A stretch of DNA of 64,000 bases from REEB95 sp963810055 (GTDB lineage Bacteria; Pseudomonadota; Alphaproteobacteria; ATCC43930; CGMCC-115725). The stretch spans positions 5,346-69,345 of the forward strand of contig CAWEME010000025.1 of assembly GCA_963810055.1 (NCBI GenBank), written 5' to 3'. The translations under genes and the position numbers were made by a program. Positions 1 to 10,100 of this stretch are shown here, one piece after another. The notes beneath the pieces are model-generated. The model had not been told where the DNA came from, did no database searches, and was given only the letters and a program-made list of their open reading frames with translations. The stretch's first letter is position 1. Every line of letters begins with the position of its first letter.

Positions 1-98
1 GACGTCTCGTAATCGAATTCGACGAGACGATGGCCATCGAGAACCACTACCCGGGTCTCTTCCGGGTGGGCGGCGTCGATAAGCATGCGCTTGGTCAT
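1..98 (-). CDS. rne: Ribonuclease E, N-terminal fragment (runs off the window)
   Basis: Read leftward from the ATG at 96-98, the sequence gives 32 residues starting MTKRMLIDAAHPEETRVVVL, the typical alphaproteobacterial RNase E/G start that leads into the S1 domain. RNase E is the endonuclease that scaffolds the RNA degradosome. Only the first 32 codons lie in the window. Its promoter and 5' leader should lie to the right, in 99-663, divergent from the PBP1A gene. Confidence rests on the characteristic N-terminus; nothing else of the protein can be seen. Confidence 0.85.
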   Translation of the reverse strand, partial: MTKRMLIDAAHPEETRVVVLDGHRLVEFDYET

Positions 99-663
99 GC
101 CGGTAAACTCCGTGGCGCGCGCATTCGCCCGCGCGAAGGACGGGCGGCGGCGTCATGTTGGTTGAGGCGAAGCCGACGGCGCCCCCGGTCGAAAGATCGA
201 ACCGGACAAGAGCTAGAATCATATCAGGGCTCTTTTTCAGGGCTGCCGCATTCCGGCACAGGCCGGGCCAGGCTTCGGGGTTTCGTCAAACTGCGTGATC
301 GTTAACGTCCCGGCGGGAAAGCGCGAATGCCGCGCCAAAATCGATGGGGGCATCCTCGCCTGCAATTCCGCCGCTTCGTCGCTGCCCCGGCCCCGTGCCG
401 GAGTATGCAGACCGCAGTATTTCGCCAAGCCAGAATACAGCCCGCGGCCCCTATCCACAACCCATTCATGCGGGGCTCTGCCGCAGATTCCGGGATTGTT
501 GGAGGCCGGGGCGCGGCATGGGTGGCCCGGAGCCGATGCGTTAAGGCCCTGAAAAGCTTGTTAACCCGGCTTGCGGCGGTCATAAAGCCGGCGCACCATG
601 CTTTATGATAGGATCAAACGGTGCCGCGCGCCCGAGTCGCTGGCGCCGAATCCGGACCAAGCC
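99..663. other. Intergenic region between rne and the PBP1A gene
   Basis: About 565 bp with no convincing coding sequence in any frame; the short open frames have no recognisable domain. In many alphaproteobacteria an N-acetylmuramoyl-L-alanine amidase gene (amiC) sits here between rne and the PBP1A gene; no part of it can be read. The region should hold the divergent promoters and the long rne leader, but I could not place a convincing -35/-10 pair. Confidence 0.6.
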
Positions 664-3174
664 ATGACGCCGCAACCGCCGAAGAAGCCAAAACTAGCCT
701 CGACCCTGCTGAAGGTGCTGTTCGTTTTCCTGCTGTTCGGCGGGGTGGCGGCGACGGGACTGGTCGGGCTGACGGTGTGGTATTTCGGGCGCGAACTGCC
801 GGATTACCGCCAGTTGGCCGATTACCAGCCGCCCATCGTCACGCGCGTCCATGCCGCCGACGGCAGGCTTTTGGCCGAATATGCCACCGAGAAGCGCATC
901 TTCGTGCCGGTCAGCGCGATGCCGCCGCTGGTGACCCACGCTTTCGTCGCCGCCGAGGACCGCAATTTCTATACCCATTCCGGCATCGATCCGATGTCGA
1001 TGGCGCGCGCCGCCTTGACCGATGTCTTCCGCCTCGGCAGCAATCGCCGGCCGGTGGGCGCCTCGACCATCACCCAACAGGTGGCCAAGAACTTTCTCCT
1101 CAACAACGAAGTCTCGATCACGCGCAAGATCAAGGAAGCCTTGATCGCCATACGCATGGAACAGGCGTTGAGCAAGGACCGCATTCTCGAGCTTTACCTG
1201 AACGAGATCTATCTCGGCGGCGGCAGCTACGGGGTCGCGGCGGCGGCGATCGACTATTTCGGCAAATCGCTCGACGAATTGACTGTCGAGGAGGCGGCGT
1301 TCCTGGCCGCGCTGCCCAAGGCGCCCAACAACTACAACCCGCTACGCTACCCCGAAGCCGCCAAGGAGCGGCGGGATTACGTGATCGACCGCATGCTCGA
1401 TTCTGGCTATATCACCTACGATCAAGCCGAGGCCGCCAAGGCCAAGCCCATCGTCCTCCATCATCGCGACGATACGCAGACGGCGCGCGCCGATTATTTC
1501 ACCGAGGAAGTGCGGCGCGAGCTTTCGGCCCGCTATGGCGACAAGATGCTCTACGAGGGCGGGCTGTCGGTTCGCACCAGCCTCGATCCGGCCTATGAGG
1601 TGCTGGCGGAAAAATCGCTGCGCGGCGCGCTCATCGCCTATGACCGGCGTCACGGCTATCGCGGGCCGATCGCGCGCATCGACATAAACGGCGATTGGCG
1701 CGCGCAGCTTGCCGCCATGGCCCCGGTGCCGGGCGCCGCCGATGTCGGTTGGATGACCGCCGTCGTGTTGGCGGATCAGCCGGACAGCGCCGTGATCGGG
1801 CTTGCCGACGGCAGGCGCGGCAAGATTCCCCTGGATGAAATGCGCTGGGCGCGCAAGAAGCTCGGCGAGAACAGCCTCGGCCCCAGCCTGACCAAGCCCG
1901 CCGACGCGCTCAGCCCGGGCGACGTCGTGCTGGTCGAGCGGCTCAATGGCCCCTTGGCCCAGGCGGGCGATGGCAGCTACGGCCTCCGGCAGATTCCGGC
2001 AGTCTCGGGCGCGATGGTGGTGATGGATCCGCATACCGGGCGGGTTCTCGCCATGACCGGCGGTTTCAGCTATGAGATCAGCCAGTTCGACCGCGCCACC
2101 CAGGCCAAGCGCCAGACCGGTTCGGCGATCAAACCCTTCATCTATCTTGCCGCGCTCGATCACGGCTTCACGCCTTCGACGCTGGTGCTGGATGCGCCTT
2201 TCGTGGTCGATCAGGGACCGGGATTGCCGAAGTGGAACCCCACCAACTACGAGCATAATTTCAATGGGCCGGTGCCGCTGCGGATCGGCATGGAGGAATC
2301 CCTCAACCTGGTCACCGCCCGGGTCGGCACCACCATCGGCCTCGACGTGGTCAAGCAATATGTCGAGCGTTTCGGCATCCTCGACAACATGCCGCTGGAG
2401 AACGCGTTCATCCTAGGCGCGGGCGAAACCACGCCGCTCCGGCTCATGACCGCCTATTCGATGCTGGTCAACGGCGGCAAGCGCATCCATCCGACATTTA
2501 TCGACCGGGTGCAGGACCGCAACGGCCACACCATCTATCGCGCCGATAACCGCCCTTGCGACCAATGCAACGGCGTCGAATGGAGCGGCCAGGCGCCGCC
2601 TGAATTGCCCGACACCCGCGAGCAAATCGCCGATCCGGCCAGCGCTTATCAGATCGTCTCCCTGCTCGAAGGCGTGGTGCAACGCGGCACCGGCCGCATC
2701 GTCAGCACCGTGGGCAAGCCCTTGGCAGGCAAGACCGGCACCACCAACGATTCCAACGATACCTGGTTCATGGGCTTTTCGCCCGACCTTGCCGCCGGCG
2801 TCTATATCGGCTTCGATCAGCCCAGAAGCCTCGGCAAGCACGAGACCGGCGCCACGGTGTCGGCGCCGGCCTTCCGCGATTTCATGATGGCGGCGCTGAA
2901 GGACAAGCCGGCGATCCCCTTCCGCATTCCGCCCGGCATCCGCCTGGTCCGGGTCAACGCCAAGACCGGGCAACTCGCCAAGCCCGGCGACCGGAACGTG
3001 ATCTACGAGGCGTTCAAGCCCGGCACCGAACCGAACGGACAGCCCAGCCAGGTGGTCAGCGGCAACGGCATCACGCTGGATCCCGGCGACGTTGTTCCCG
3101 GCATGGGCGCATCCAATACCGACGACAGCGGCCCGCAAACCGCTCCCGCGAGCGGCACCGGCGGCCTATACTGA
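664..3174 (+). CDS. mrcA: Bifunctional penicillin-binding protein 1A
   Basis: Class A PBP that polymerises glycan strands and cross-links peptides in the periplasm, anchored by one N-terminal membrane segment (about residues 15-40). The glycosyltransferase domain shows the EDRNFYTHSGID motif with its catalytic Glu near residue 98, then GASTITQQVAKN. The transpeptidase domain shows the SxxK nucleophile in TGSAIKP near residue 485 and KTGTT near 689. A basic Pro/Lys-rich cytoplasmic tail precedes the membrane helix. I chose ATG 664 (MTPQPPKKPK) because it places the helix as in the family; an in-frame ATG at 598 would add 22 residues with no clear ribosome-binding site. The C-terminus is low-complexity (TDDSGPQTAPASGTGG). 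prfB follows 65 bp downstream. Confidence 0.93.
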   Translation: MTPQPPKKPKLASTLLKVLFVFLLFGGVAATGLVGLTVWYFGRELPDYRQLADYQPPIVTRVHAADGRLLAEYATEKRIFVPVSAMPPLVTHAFVAAEDRNFYTHSGIDPMSMARAALTDVFRLGSNRRPVGASTITQQVAKNFLLNNEVSITRKIKEALIAIRMEQALSKDRILELYLNEIYLGGGSYGVAAAAIDYFGKSLDELTVEEAAFLAALPKAPNNYNPLRYPEAAKERRDYVIDRMLDSGYITYDQAEAAKAKPIVLHHRDDTQTARADYFTEEVRRELSARYGDKMLYEGGLSVRTSLDPAYEVLAEKSLRGALIAYDRRHGYRGPIARIDINGDWRAQLAAMAPVPGAADVGWMTAVVLADQPDSAVIGLADGRRGKIPLDEMRWARKKLGENSLGPSLTKPADALSPGDVVLVERLNGPLAQAGDGSYGLRQIPAVSGAMVVMDPHTGRVLAMTGGFSYEISQFDRATQAKRQTGSAIKPFIYLAALDHGFTPSTLVLDAPFVVDQGPGLPKWNPTNYEHNFNGPVPLRIGMEESLNLVTARVGTTIGLDVVKQYVERFGILDNMPLENAFILGAGETTPLRLMTAYSMLVNGGKRIHPTFIDRVQDRNGHTIYRADNRPCDQCNGVEWSGQAPPELPDTREQIADPASAYQIVSLLEGVVQRGTGRIVSTVGKPLAGKTGTTNDSNDTWFMGFSPDLAAGVYIGFDQPRSLGKHETGATVSAPAFRDFMMAALKDKPAIPFRIPPGIRLVRVNAKTGQLAKPGDRNVIYEAFKPGTEPNGQPSQVVSGNGITLDPGDVVPGMGASNTDDSGPQTAPASGTGGLY

Positions 3175-3239
3175 GCGCTCACGCGCCCCGCGTTCAATCG
3201 TTTGGATAGGGCATTGTGGCATTTGAAGAGGACTGAGGT

Positions 3240-4389
3240 ATGCGTGCCGAGATAGAGGCGATGACGGTCGAGATTCGGCGCTCCCTGGCGCTGTTGCGGA
3301 GGCATCTTTGACTGGGATAAATCCGTCCGCCGGCTCGCGGAGCTGAACCAGCTCGTCGAAACTCCCGATTTCTGGAACGATTCCGCGCGCGCGCAACAGC
3401 TTATGCGCGAGCGCACCCGCCTCGACAAAGGCATCAACGGCTACAAGCGCATCGAGCACGAACTCGATGACGCGCTGGGTTTGGCCGAACTCGCTGAAGC
3501 CGAAGGGGACAATGCCACCCTGGACGAGGCGCAGAAGGCGCTGGAGAATCTGCGCAACGAGGTCAAGGCGCGCGAACTCGAAAGCCTACTTTCTGGCGAG
3601 GCCGACGCCTACGACGCTTATCTCGAAGTCCATGCGGGGGCCGGCGGCACCGAGGCGCAGGACTGGGCCGAGATGCTGTTGCGCATGTACATACGCTGGG
3701 CCGAACAGCACGGTCACAAGATCGAATGGATCGAGGAAAGCGCGGGCGAGGGCGCCGGAATCAAATCGGCCACCATCAAGGTGATGGGGGAGAATGCTTA
3801 TGGCTGGCTCAAGACCGAGAGCGGCGTTCACCGCCTGGTGCGCATCTCGCCCTTCGACGCCAATGCCCGGCGGCAGACCAGTTTCGCCTCGGTCTGGGTC
3901 TATCCGGTGGTGGATGACAAGATCGAGGTCGAGATCCAGGACAAGTATCTGCGTGTCGACACCTATCGCTCGTCGGGGGCGGGGGGCCAGCACGTCAACA
4001 AGACCGACAGCGCCGTGCGCATGACCTACCAGCTTCCGGGCAGCGATCCCGTGGTGGTGGCTTGCCAGAGCGAGCGCTCGCAACACCAGAATCGCGCCAA
4101 GGCCACGGCCATGCTCAAGGCGCGGCTTTACGAGATCGAGTTGCAGAAACGAGAGGCGCAAACCGCCGCCATGAACGCCACCAAAACCGATATCGGCTGG
4201 GGGCACCAGATCCGCTCCTATGTGCTTCAGCCCTATCAGATGGTCAAAGACCTGCGCACCGGGGTCGAAACCGGCAATCCCGGCGCGGTGCTCGATGGCG
4301 GTCTCGACCGCTTCCTCGAAGCCTCGCTCGCCGCCCGCATCAAGGGCGCCGATGCCGCCATCAACAAAAAAGAAGCCAAGGCGGAATAA
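3240..4389 (+). CDS. prfB: Peptide chain release factor 2, with programmed +1 frameshift
   Basis: RF2 terminates translation at UGA and UAA. The gene starts at ATG 3240, reads 23 codons to CTT, meets an in-frame TGA at 3309-3311, and continues in the +1 frame from GAC at 3310 to the stop at 4389, giving about 382 residues. After the shift the protein shows the RF2 codon-recognition tripeptide SPF (in RISPFDANARRQ) and the peptidyl-hydrolysis motif GGQ (in SSGAGGQHVNKTDS). A ribosome-binding site (AGAGGA) precedes ATG 3240. An annotation that starts at ATG 3403 misses the first 54 residues. RF2 is thought to regulate itself through this shift: low RF2 lets the ribosome pause at UGA and slip. 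Confidence 0.96.
3298..3312 (+). other. prfB programmed +1 frameshift site
   Basis: An internal Shine-Dalgarno-like GGAGG (3298-3302) lies three bases before CTT TGA C (3306-3312). This is the arrangement known from Escherichia coli prfB, where the anti-SD contact and a slow UGA push the ribosome one base forward. The reading frames on both sides fit RF2 exactly. Confidence 0.95.
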
Positions 4390-4482
4390 ACACCGCAGCC
4401 TTACCGGCAATCCTCCGGACGGCGCCTTCTTCGCTAATGTTTTGCGCCCTCAGGGCGCGCACCGAACCAGATCCGTTAGCAA

Positions 4483-4538
4483 TTACTTAACCATAGAGCC
4501 GTGTAAGCGGTTGCTTAACCGTTGTGCTGTGTAATCGG
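4483..4538. repeat. Two adjacent 28-bp direct repeats upstream of the binding-protein gene
   Basis: Unit 1 (4483-4510) and unit 2 (4511-4538) abut with no spacer and match at 22 of 28 positions by hand alignment. Both contain CTTAACC and GTGTAA. Unit 1 also contains TTAACCAT, which resembles a CtrA half-site, although I see no paired half-site at the usual spacing. They sit 42 bp before the ATG of the binding-protein gene, where a transcription factor or promoter element would be expected. Confidence 0.55.
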
Positions 4539-4579
4539 CTCCGACCGTCGCCCCTGTTCACTTTTGCCCCGAAAATCCC

Positions 4580-5464
4580 ATGGCCGTGTCAACTCGAATG
4601 CGTTTTTACTGCCGCCTGCCGATCTTCGCCGCTGCGTGCTTCCTGCTGACCGCCTTCCACGACGCGCACGCGCAGCTTCATCTCACCTTCGGGGTCGATG
4701 CTTCCGACAAACCGTCGGCGATGGTCCAGCAGATTCGCCCGACGCTCGATCTCCTGGAACAGGCCGTCGGGCAGACGCTCGGCGAGAAGGTCACGATCAG
4801 TATGATTGTGGAGAGCGACTACCAGCTCGGCATTGAGCGGCTCATCCAGGGACATTCGGATTTCGAGCGCCTCGGCCCCGCTTCCTATGTCGAGGCCAAG
4901 AAAAAGGCGCCGGGCATCACCATCATCGCGGCGGAACGGTACGGCGATTCCCATTTCTTCGAAGGCGTGATCTGCGTCAATACCGCGAGCAACATCACGA
5001 GGGTCGAAGATCTGAAGGGCAAGAGTTTCGCTTTCGGCGACGAGCAATCGACCATCGGGCGATATCTATCGCAGCTTTATCTCATGCGTCATGGCATCAA
5101 GGCCGGGGATCTGAAGAGCTTCGAGTACTTGAATCGTCACGACCGCGTCGGCTATGCGGTCGCATCCGGCCAATTCGACGCCGGCGCGCTCGAGGGCACG
5201 ATCTTCAAGAAGCTCGTCGACCAGGGTGTGCCGATCCGGCAGCTCGCCTCCTTCCAGAACGTCACCAAGCCATGGGTCGCCCGCCCCGGGCTCGATCCCC
5301 GGATCATCGCAGCGCTTCGCCAGGGGCTTATCGGCATACATGATAAGGCGGCGCTGTCGGCGCTGCGGTTCGACGGCTTCCTCCCGGCCACCGATAAAGA
5401 TTACGCAGTCATTCGCGCGTCGATCGTGGAAAACCCGCTGTTCTTCAACAAACCCGCGTCGTGA
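4580..5464 (+). CDS. PhnD-type periplasmic substrate-binding protein
   Basis: A 294-residue protein with an N-terminal signal peptide (hydrophobic stretch about residues 10-30, ending in DAHA) and a single phosphonate-binding-like (PF12974 type) fold. Recognisable stretches are LTFGVDASDKPSA, the ADxERLGPASYVEA-type loop, VEDLKGKSFAFGDEQST and ASGQFDAGALEG. In this family such proteins bind phosphate, phosphite or phosphonate-like ligands. There is no ABC permease or ATPase gene beside it. It overlaps the next gene, a histidine kinase, by 4 bp (GTGA), so it more likely presents a ligand to the kinase than feeds a transporter. The ligand cannot be read from sequence. Confidence 0.85.
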   Translation: MAVSTRMRFYCRLPIFAAACFLLTAFHDAHAQLHLTFGVDASDKPSAMVQQIRPTLDLLEQAVGQTLGEKVTISMIVESDYQLGIERLIQGHSDFERLGPASYVEAKKKAPGITIIAAERYGDSHFFEGVICVNTASNITRVEDLKGKSFAFGDEQSTIGRYLSQLYLMRHGIKAGDLKSFEYLNRHDRVGYAVASGQFDAGALEGTIFKKLVDQGVPIRQLASFQNVTKPWVARPGLDPRIIAALRQGLIGIHDKAALSALRFDGFLPATDKDYAVIRASIVENPLFFNKPAS

Positions 5465-6975
5465 GCCGGCCGATGTTGCCGCTTCGTCTAAAGCCTTCGC
5501 CCAACCTGCATCCGACCTCGCTCACGGTTCAGCTTTTGCTGGTGCTCCTCCTTATCACCGCGGTCGTCTCTGCGGCCGCCGGGATTATCGTGCGCGACTT
5601 CGAGCGCGACTATCTCACCTCGCGGCTGAACATGGAGAACGAACGCAAGTTCGATCTTCTCGTTTATGCCACCACCGACGACATCATCAGCCAGGACGTG
5701 CCGCGCATCGATACCACAATGCATAATCTGATCCAGAGCGATTCGACTCTCCTGTCGCTGCAGATCCTGAACCCCGCAGGCCGGTCGCTTTTCAATTGGC
5801 ATCGCGATCAAATGAAGTCCGGCGATAAAAAGACCCTGGCTTTCTCCCGCCAGCTTCAGCTCGAAGGCGAATTCTTCGGGACATTCTCCGCCGTCTGGGA
5901 TCTCTCCGCCGCGGATCGGAAAATCAATCAACACGGATTCATGTTCGCCGGCGTCATCGGGACAATCTGTCTCACGATGAGCTTGCTCTACTATATGCTG
6001 ATAAGGCGCCTCGCCATCCTCCCGCTCAAGCGCATGGGCACGCGCCTGGCCGAGTTCCACGACGGCGTGTTCGACCGCGTTATCTCGCTTCCCCCCTTCA
6101 CGCCGCTGGAGTTGCGTGATCTTGAGACATCCGTCAATCAGCTCGGCGAGCTTATGGCGCAAAAGGAGCAATACAACATCGAACGCGAGGCGGCGCATGC
6201 CGCGGCGGTTGCGGCGAACCGCACCAAATCGGAGTTTCTCGCGAACGTCAGCCATGATCTGCGCACGCCGCTCAACGCCATCATCGGCTTTTCGGATACC
6301 ATGCGGATGGGCATCTTCGGGTCCATCGAGAATCCGAGATATCGCGATTACGTCGAATACATCAACAATTCCGGCGTGCATCTCCTGTCGATCATCAATG
6401 ACATTCTCGACATTTCCAAGATCCAGTCCGGCAAGATGTCGCTCGAGGAGAGCAAGGTCGATCTGCTGCAGACGATTGAGGCCTCTCTCGTCCTGCTGTA
6501 CGCCCGCGCGCGCGAAGGCGGTGTGCGGATCGTCAAGAAATTGCCGGCACGGCTGCCCTTCATCAGCGCCGACGAGCGCAAGCTCAAGCAAATCCTGCTC
6601 AACTTGGTCACGAACAGCGTCAAATACACGCCCTTCGGCGGCTCGGTGACGATTTCGGCGAGCGTCAACCGCGACCTCGGCGTCCTTGTCACCGTCGCCG
6701 ATACCGGAATCGGCATTGCGGCCGACCAGATCAGGACGGCTCTCGAGCCCTTCGCCCAGATCGAGAACGCCTATACGCGCCGCGAGACCGGAACGGGGCT
6801 CGGCCTGCCGATCGCCAAGGCGCTCACCGAGCTTCATGGCGGCACCTTCGAACTGACGAGCGAGGTCGGAGTCGGCACCGTCATCCATTTCTCGCTTCCA
6901 GCCTCGCGCCTGCTGGAACCGCCCTCGACCGCCGAGATCGTGGAGCTTGGTCCCTTCCGAGCCAGTATCGGCTGA
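5461..6975 (+). CDS. Membrane sensor histidine kinase paired with the binding protein
   Basis: 504 residues: TM1 about 20-44, a periplasmic loop of about 115 residues, TM2 about 160-181, a HAMP-like linker, then a HisKA domain with phospho-acceptor His265 (NVSHDLRTPLNAIIGFSD). The ATPase domain follows, with N-box around 372-390, G1 DTGIGI at 414-419 and G2 GTGLGL at 444-449. There is no receiver domain, and no response-regulator gene lies nearby. The start is GTG at 5461 overlapping the previous stop; ATG 5473 is possible. The coupling to a periplasmic binding protein suggests it senses that protein's ligand. Output partner unknown. Confidence 0.9.
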   Translation: MSRPMLPLRLKPSPNLHPTSLTVQLLLVLLLITAVVSAAAGIIVRDFERDYLTSRLNMENERKFDLLVYATTDDIISQDVPRIDTTMHNLIQSDSTLLSLQILNPAGRSLFNWHRDQMKSGDKKTLAFSRQLQLEGEFFGTFSAVWDLSAADRKINQHGFMFAGVIGTICLTMSLLYYMLIRRLAILPLKRMGTRLAEFHDGVFDRVISLPPFTPLELRDLETSVNQLGELMAQKEQYNIEREAAHAAAVAANRTKSEFLANVSHDLRTPLNAIIGFSDTMRMGIFGSIENPRYRDYVEYINNSGVHLLSIINDILDISKIQSGKMSLEESKVDLLQTIEASLVLLYARAREGGVRIVKKLPARLPFISADERKLKQILLNLVTNSVKYTPFGGSVTISASVNRDLGVLVTVADTGIGIAADQIRTALEPFAQIENAYTRRETGTGLGLPIAKALTELHGGTFELTSEVGVGTVIHFSLPASRLLEPPSTAEIVELGPFRASIG

Positions 6976-7170
6976 GCCTGGCCGAATCGATTAGTTTCAA
7001 GAAGTTAGATAATCAAAAAGAACTTGGAATCAGAATGGCTTATGCTAGGATATAAAACTACTAGTTGAGCCGCCTGCCAAAAAACTGTAACAATCTCATC
7101 TAAGCAGGGTCGTCGTAAGACGCTTCCCGAAGGGGAATCGCTGTGTCGGCGGAGGGAGGGGGGACCGGAA

Positions 7171-10100
7171 ATGGCTAGTTTTGTAATCGTCATTCTGGTC
7201 GCGTTCGCGGCGTTCTTTCCCGTTCCCGCCTATGCCATCCCCTCGCCGGATCTGATCATCGGCTCCTTATCGAGTCTGTCGCAGATTGCCATGTTGGCGG
7301 CGGCCACGGTGGGCGGCCTTGCCGTGACCGGCGCGCGCCCGAGACTCGCAGACGGGACCCGGGCCCCGGCAAGCCCGCGGCGGCGAGTCGTGCTGTGGAT
7401 CGCGCTCGGGGTCATGGCGCTGTCGCTTGGGGGCAATCTCTACCAGCACCTTGCCGCCAAGGACGCCGAGCTGGCCCGTTTCCAGGCGACGCTGGTGCGG
7501 CCGTCGCACAATCCAGGCGAGCCCATCCTCGACCCGACGCTGAAGGAGGAATCCTACAGCGAGCAGGTCGCGGATCCCAACGGCATCAGCACGCAGGAGC
7601 TGGCGACGCTGCTGCAAAAGGCGGATCAAGGCCAGGCGACGAATACCAACTTCATCGACGTCCGCGAAACCGGCGAGACCCAACTCGGCGAGCTCCGGCA
7701 TTTCACGCCGGTGCGCTGGCCCGACCTCTTCGCCTCCGGCATCGACTTCAAGAACAAGCGCAACGTACTGATTTGCCATAACGGCAACCGCAGCAGCGAA
7801 ACCTGTTCGGCGCTGAGCGAGCAAGGGATTCCCTGCAATTTCGTGATCGGCGGCCTGGAGAAGTGGATCGCGGAAGGCCGCAGCATGAACAATACGCAGT
7901 TGCGTTCGCCGGATCAGCTTCGCGGCGTGCCGCGCTACCCCAACGACGATGTCTTCCTCAGCACGGCGGAGGTCCATCATCTCATCGATCAGGACCATGC
8001 GCTCGTCCTCGATGCGCGCTATCCCGGTGAATTCGAGCACAGCCACATCCCGGGCGCCATCAACATCCCGCTCCGCCGCCTGCCGACCGCCGTCCTCAAA
8101 ACGCGCATCGCGGCGCTTCCGAAACAGCCGGTCGTGCTTGCCTGCTACGACCGGCGCAGCTGTTTCATGTCGACGGTTCTCGGTCTCGAGTTGAGCCACG
8201 CCGGCTTCGACATACGCGGCCGCTATACGTTGCCCTGGGAATACTATGTCCCGGCAACGGAGCCGCCTTATGTCAAGGCATGGCGGGATAGCGTCGATAC
8301 GAGCACTTGGACGAAGGTGTCGCGGACCCTGGCTAAGGTCCTGATCTGGGTCGCCGATCGCGGCATCGGGCTGCCGGTCGCGATTGTCTTGCTGGCCCTG
8401 CTGTCGCGGCTTCTGGTGCTGCCGGTTTCGCTCAAGGCGGAACGTGATCAGGCGGCGTTGAAAAAACTCTCCGACGAGATCGCGGCGCTGAAACAGCGTC
8501 TCGGCGGCGATGGCAAACGCTTCTCCCGGGCGCTTTCGGCGCTCAATCGCCGTCATGGCATGACGCCCGGCCGCAACCTCTTGGCGCTCGTCTTTTTGCC
8601 GGTTCTCGCGCTCTCGGTCGCGGCGGTCACCGCCGCCGTGCATGAAAATCCGCAGGCGCTGTGGTGGATATCGGATCTCGGCAGCCGCGACCATACCCTG
8701 CTGATGCCGGCGCTCTTCAGCGCGCTGGTCAGCCTCTATCTCGTGCTCTCGGTCGCGCGGACCCGTATGCAACGGATCGTCTCTTTCTCCCTCGGCTTCC
8801 CGGCCTTCACCGGCCTCGCCTTCTATCTCAACGCCGGCGCCGACCTCTACATGGTCGCCAGTGCCTGTCTGATGCTGGTGCAGCGGGGCATGGTGGCAAT
8901 CGACTTGGCGCAGCTGCGTCAGGCTCGGGTTTTGCGGCGCGCAGGGAACAGTGGCGTCATTCGCATCGCCGAAGCGCATTTGGCGCAGGATTGCGGCAAC
9001 AAGGCAAAACGTCTCGGAATCATTCTCAGTCACGGCCTGCCGGCGCCCGACGGCCTGGTGCTGACCCCGGTCTTTCTCGCGCGCTTCAAGAGCATGTCCG
9101 AGACCGAACGTGAGCGGCAGCTCGACCGGCTGTGGCGAAAGAGCGGCAGGCGGCTTCTGGCTGTCCGCAGTTCCGCCGCGGCGGAGGACGGCACAGACCG
9201 GAGCTTCGCTGGTGTCTTCGAATCGCTATTGAATGTAGATCGCGACGGCTTGGCCGCGGCGATCGCGGCGGTCGAAGCCTCTTTCACAACACACACCGAG
9301 AGCTACGGCGCCGGGGGCGCCGGCAATGTCATTCTCCAGCCGATGATTCCCGCCGAATATGCCGGCGTCCTCTTCACCGAAGCGCCCGCTTCTTTCGGCC
9401 TCGCCATGGTCGAAATGGTGGCGGGAACCGCCGAAGCCTTTGTCTCGGGCGCCGTGGCGCCCCAGACCTATCTCCTCGGCCGCTACACCGATCGGCTGGT
9501 CGGCGATACGCCGCCGCCTATCGATCTTGCGCCGCTGATGGCGCTCGGCCGGCGGATCGAGGCCATCTTCGGCGCCGCCCAGGACATTGAATGGGCCTAT
9601 TGCGGCGACCGGTTCCTGATCCTGCAAAGCCGCGACATCACCCGGACCCAGCTTGTGAACGACAGCAAGACCCTAGGCCGGGAGCGCGAGCGGGCGCGCG
9701 TGCTGGCGCTGGCATCCGCGGTGCCGGGCGAAACCGTGTCTTTCGCCCAGAACGAGATCTCGGAACTCCTGCCGCGGCCGACGCCGCTCTCGCTCGATCT
9801 CATGCAGTCGCTCTGGCGGGCCGGAGGCAGCGTCGATCTCGCCTGCCGCATGCTGCGGCTGCGCCATGATGTCGACGATGAATCGCGTCCCTATCTCATT
9901 TCGATCTTCGGCCGGGTTTATATCGACCGCCACGAGGAGCACAAGCGGGCGCTGAAGGTAGGAGCGCTGGGGGCGATGCAGCTCCGCCGCACGGGCGATA
10001 CGATCGAGCGGGATTACCAGGAACAGTTCCTTCCCGAGCTGATGCAGCGCGTCACCCTGCTCGAGGCGGTCGATTTCGACCGCCTGTCCACCGCGGCTTT

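Noticed and set aside
99..663. Possible amidase (amiC) or other gene between rne and the PBP1A gene
   Set aside because: No frame shows amidase motifs or a coherent protein; the overlapping short frames have no support.
7555..8295. Rhodanese domains as a separate upstream gene
   Set aside because: The frame is continuous from the signal sequence to the dikinase with no internal stop or second ribosome-binding site that I can see.
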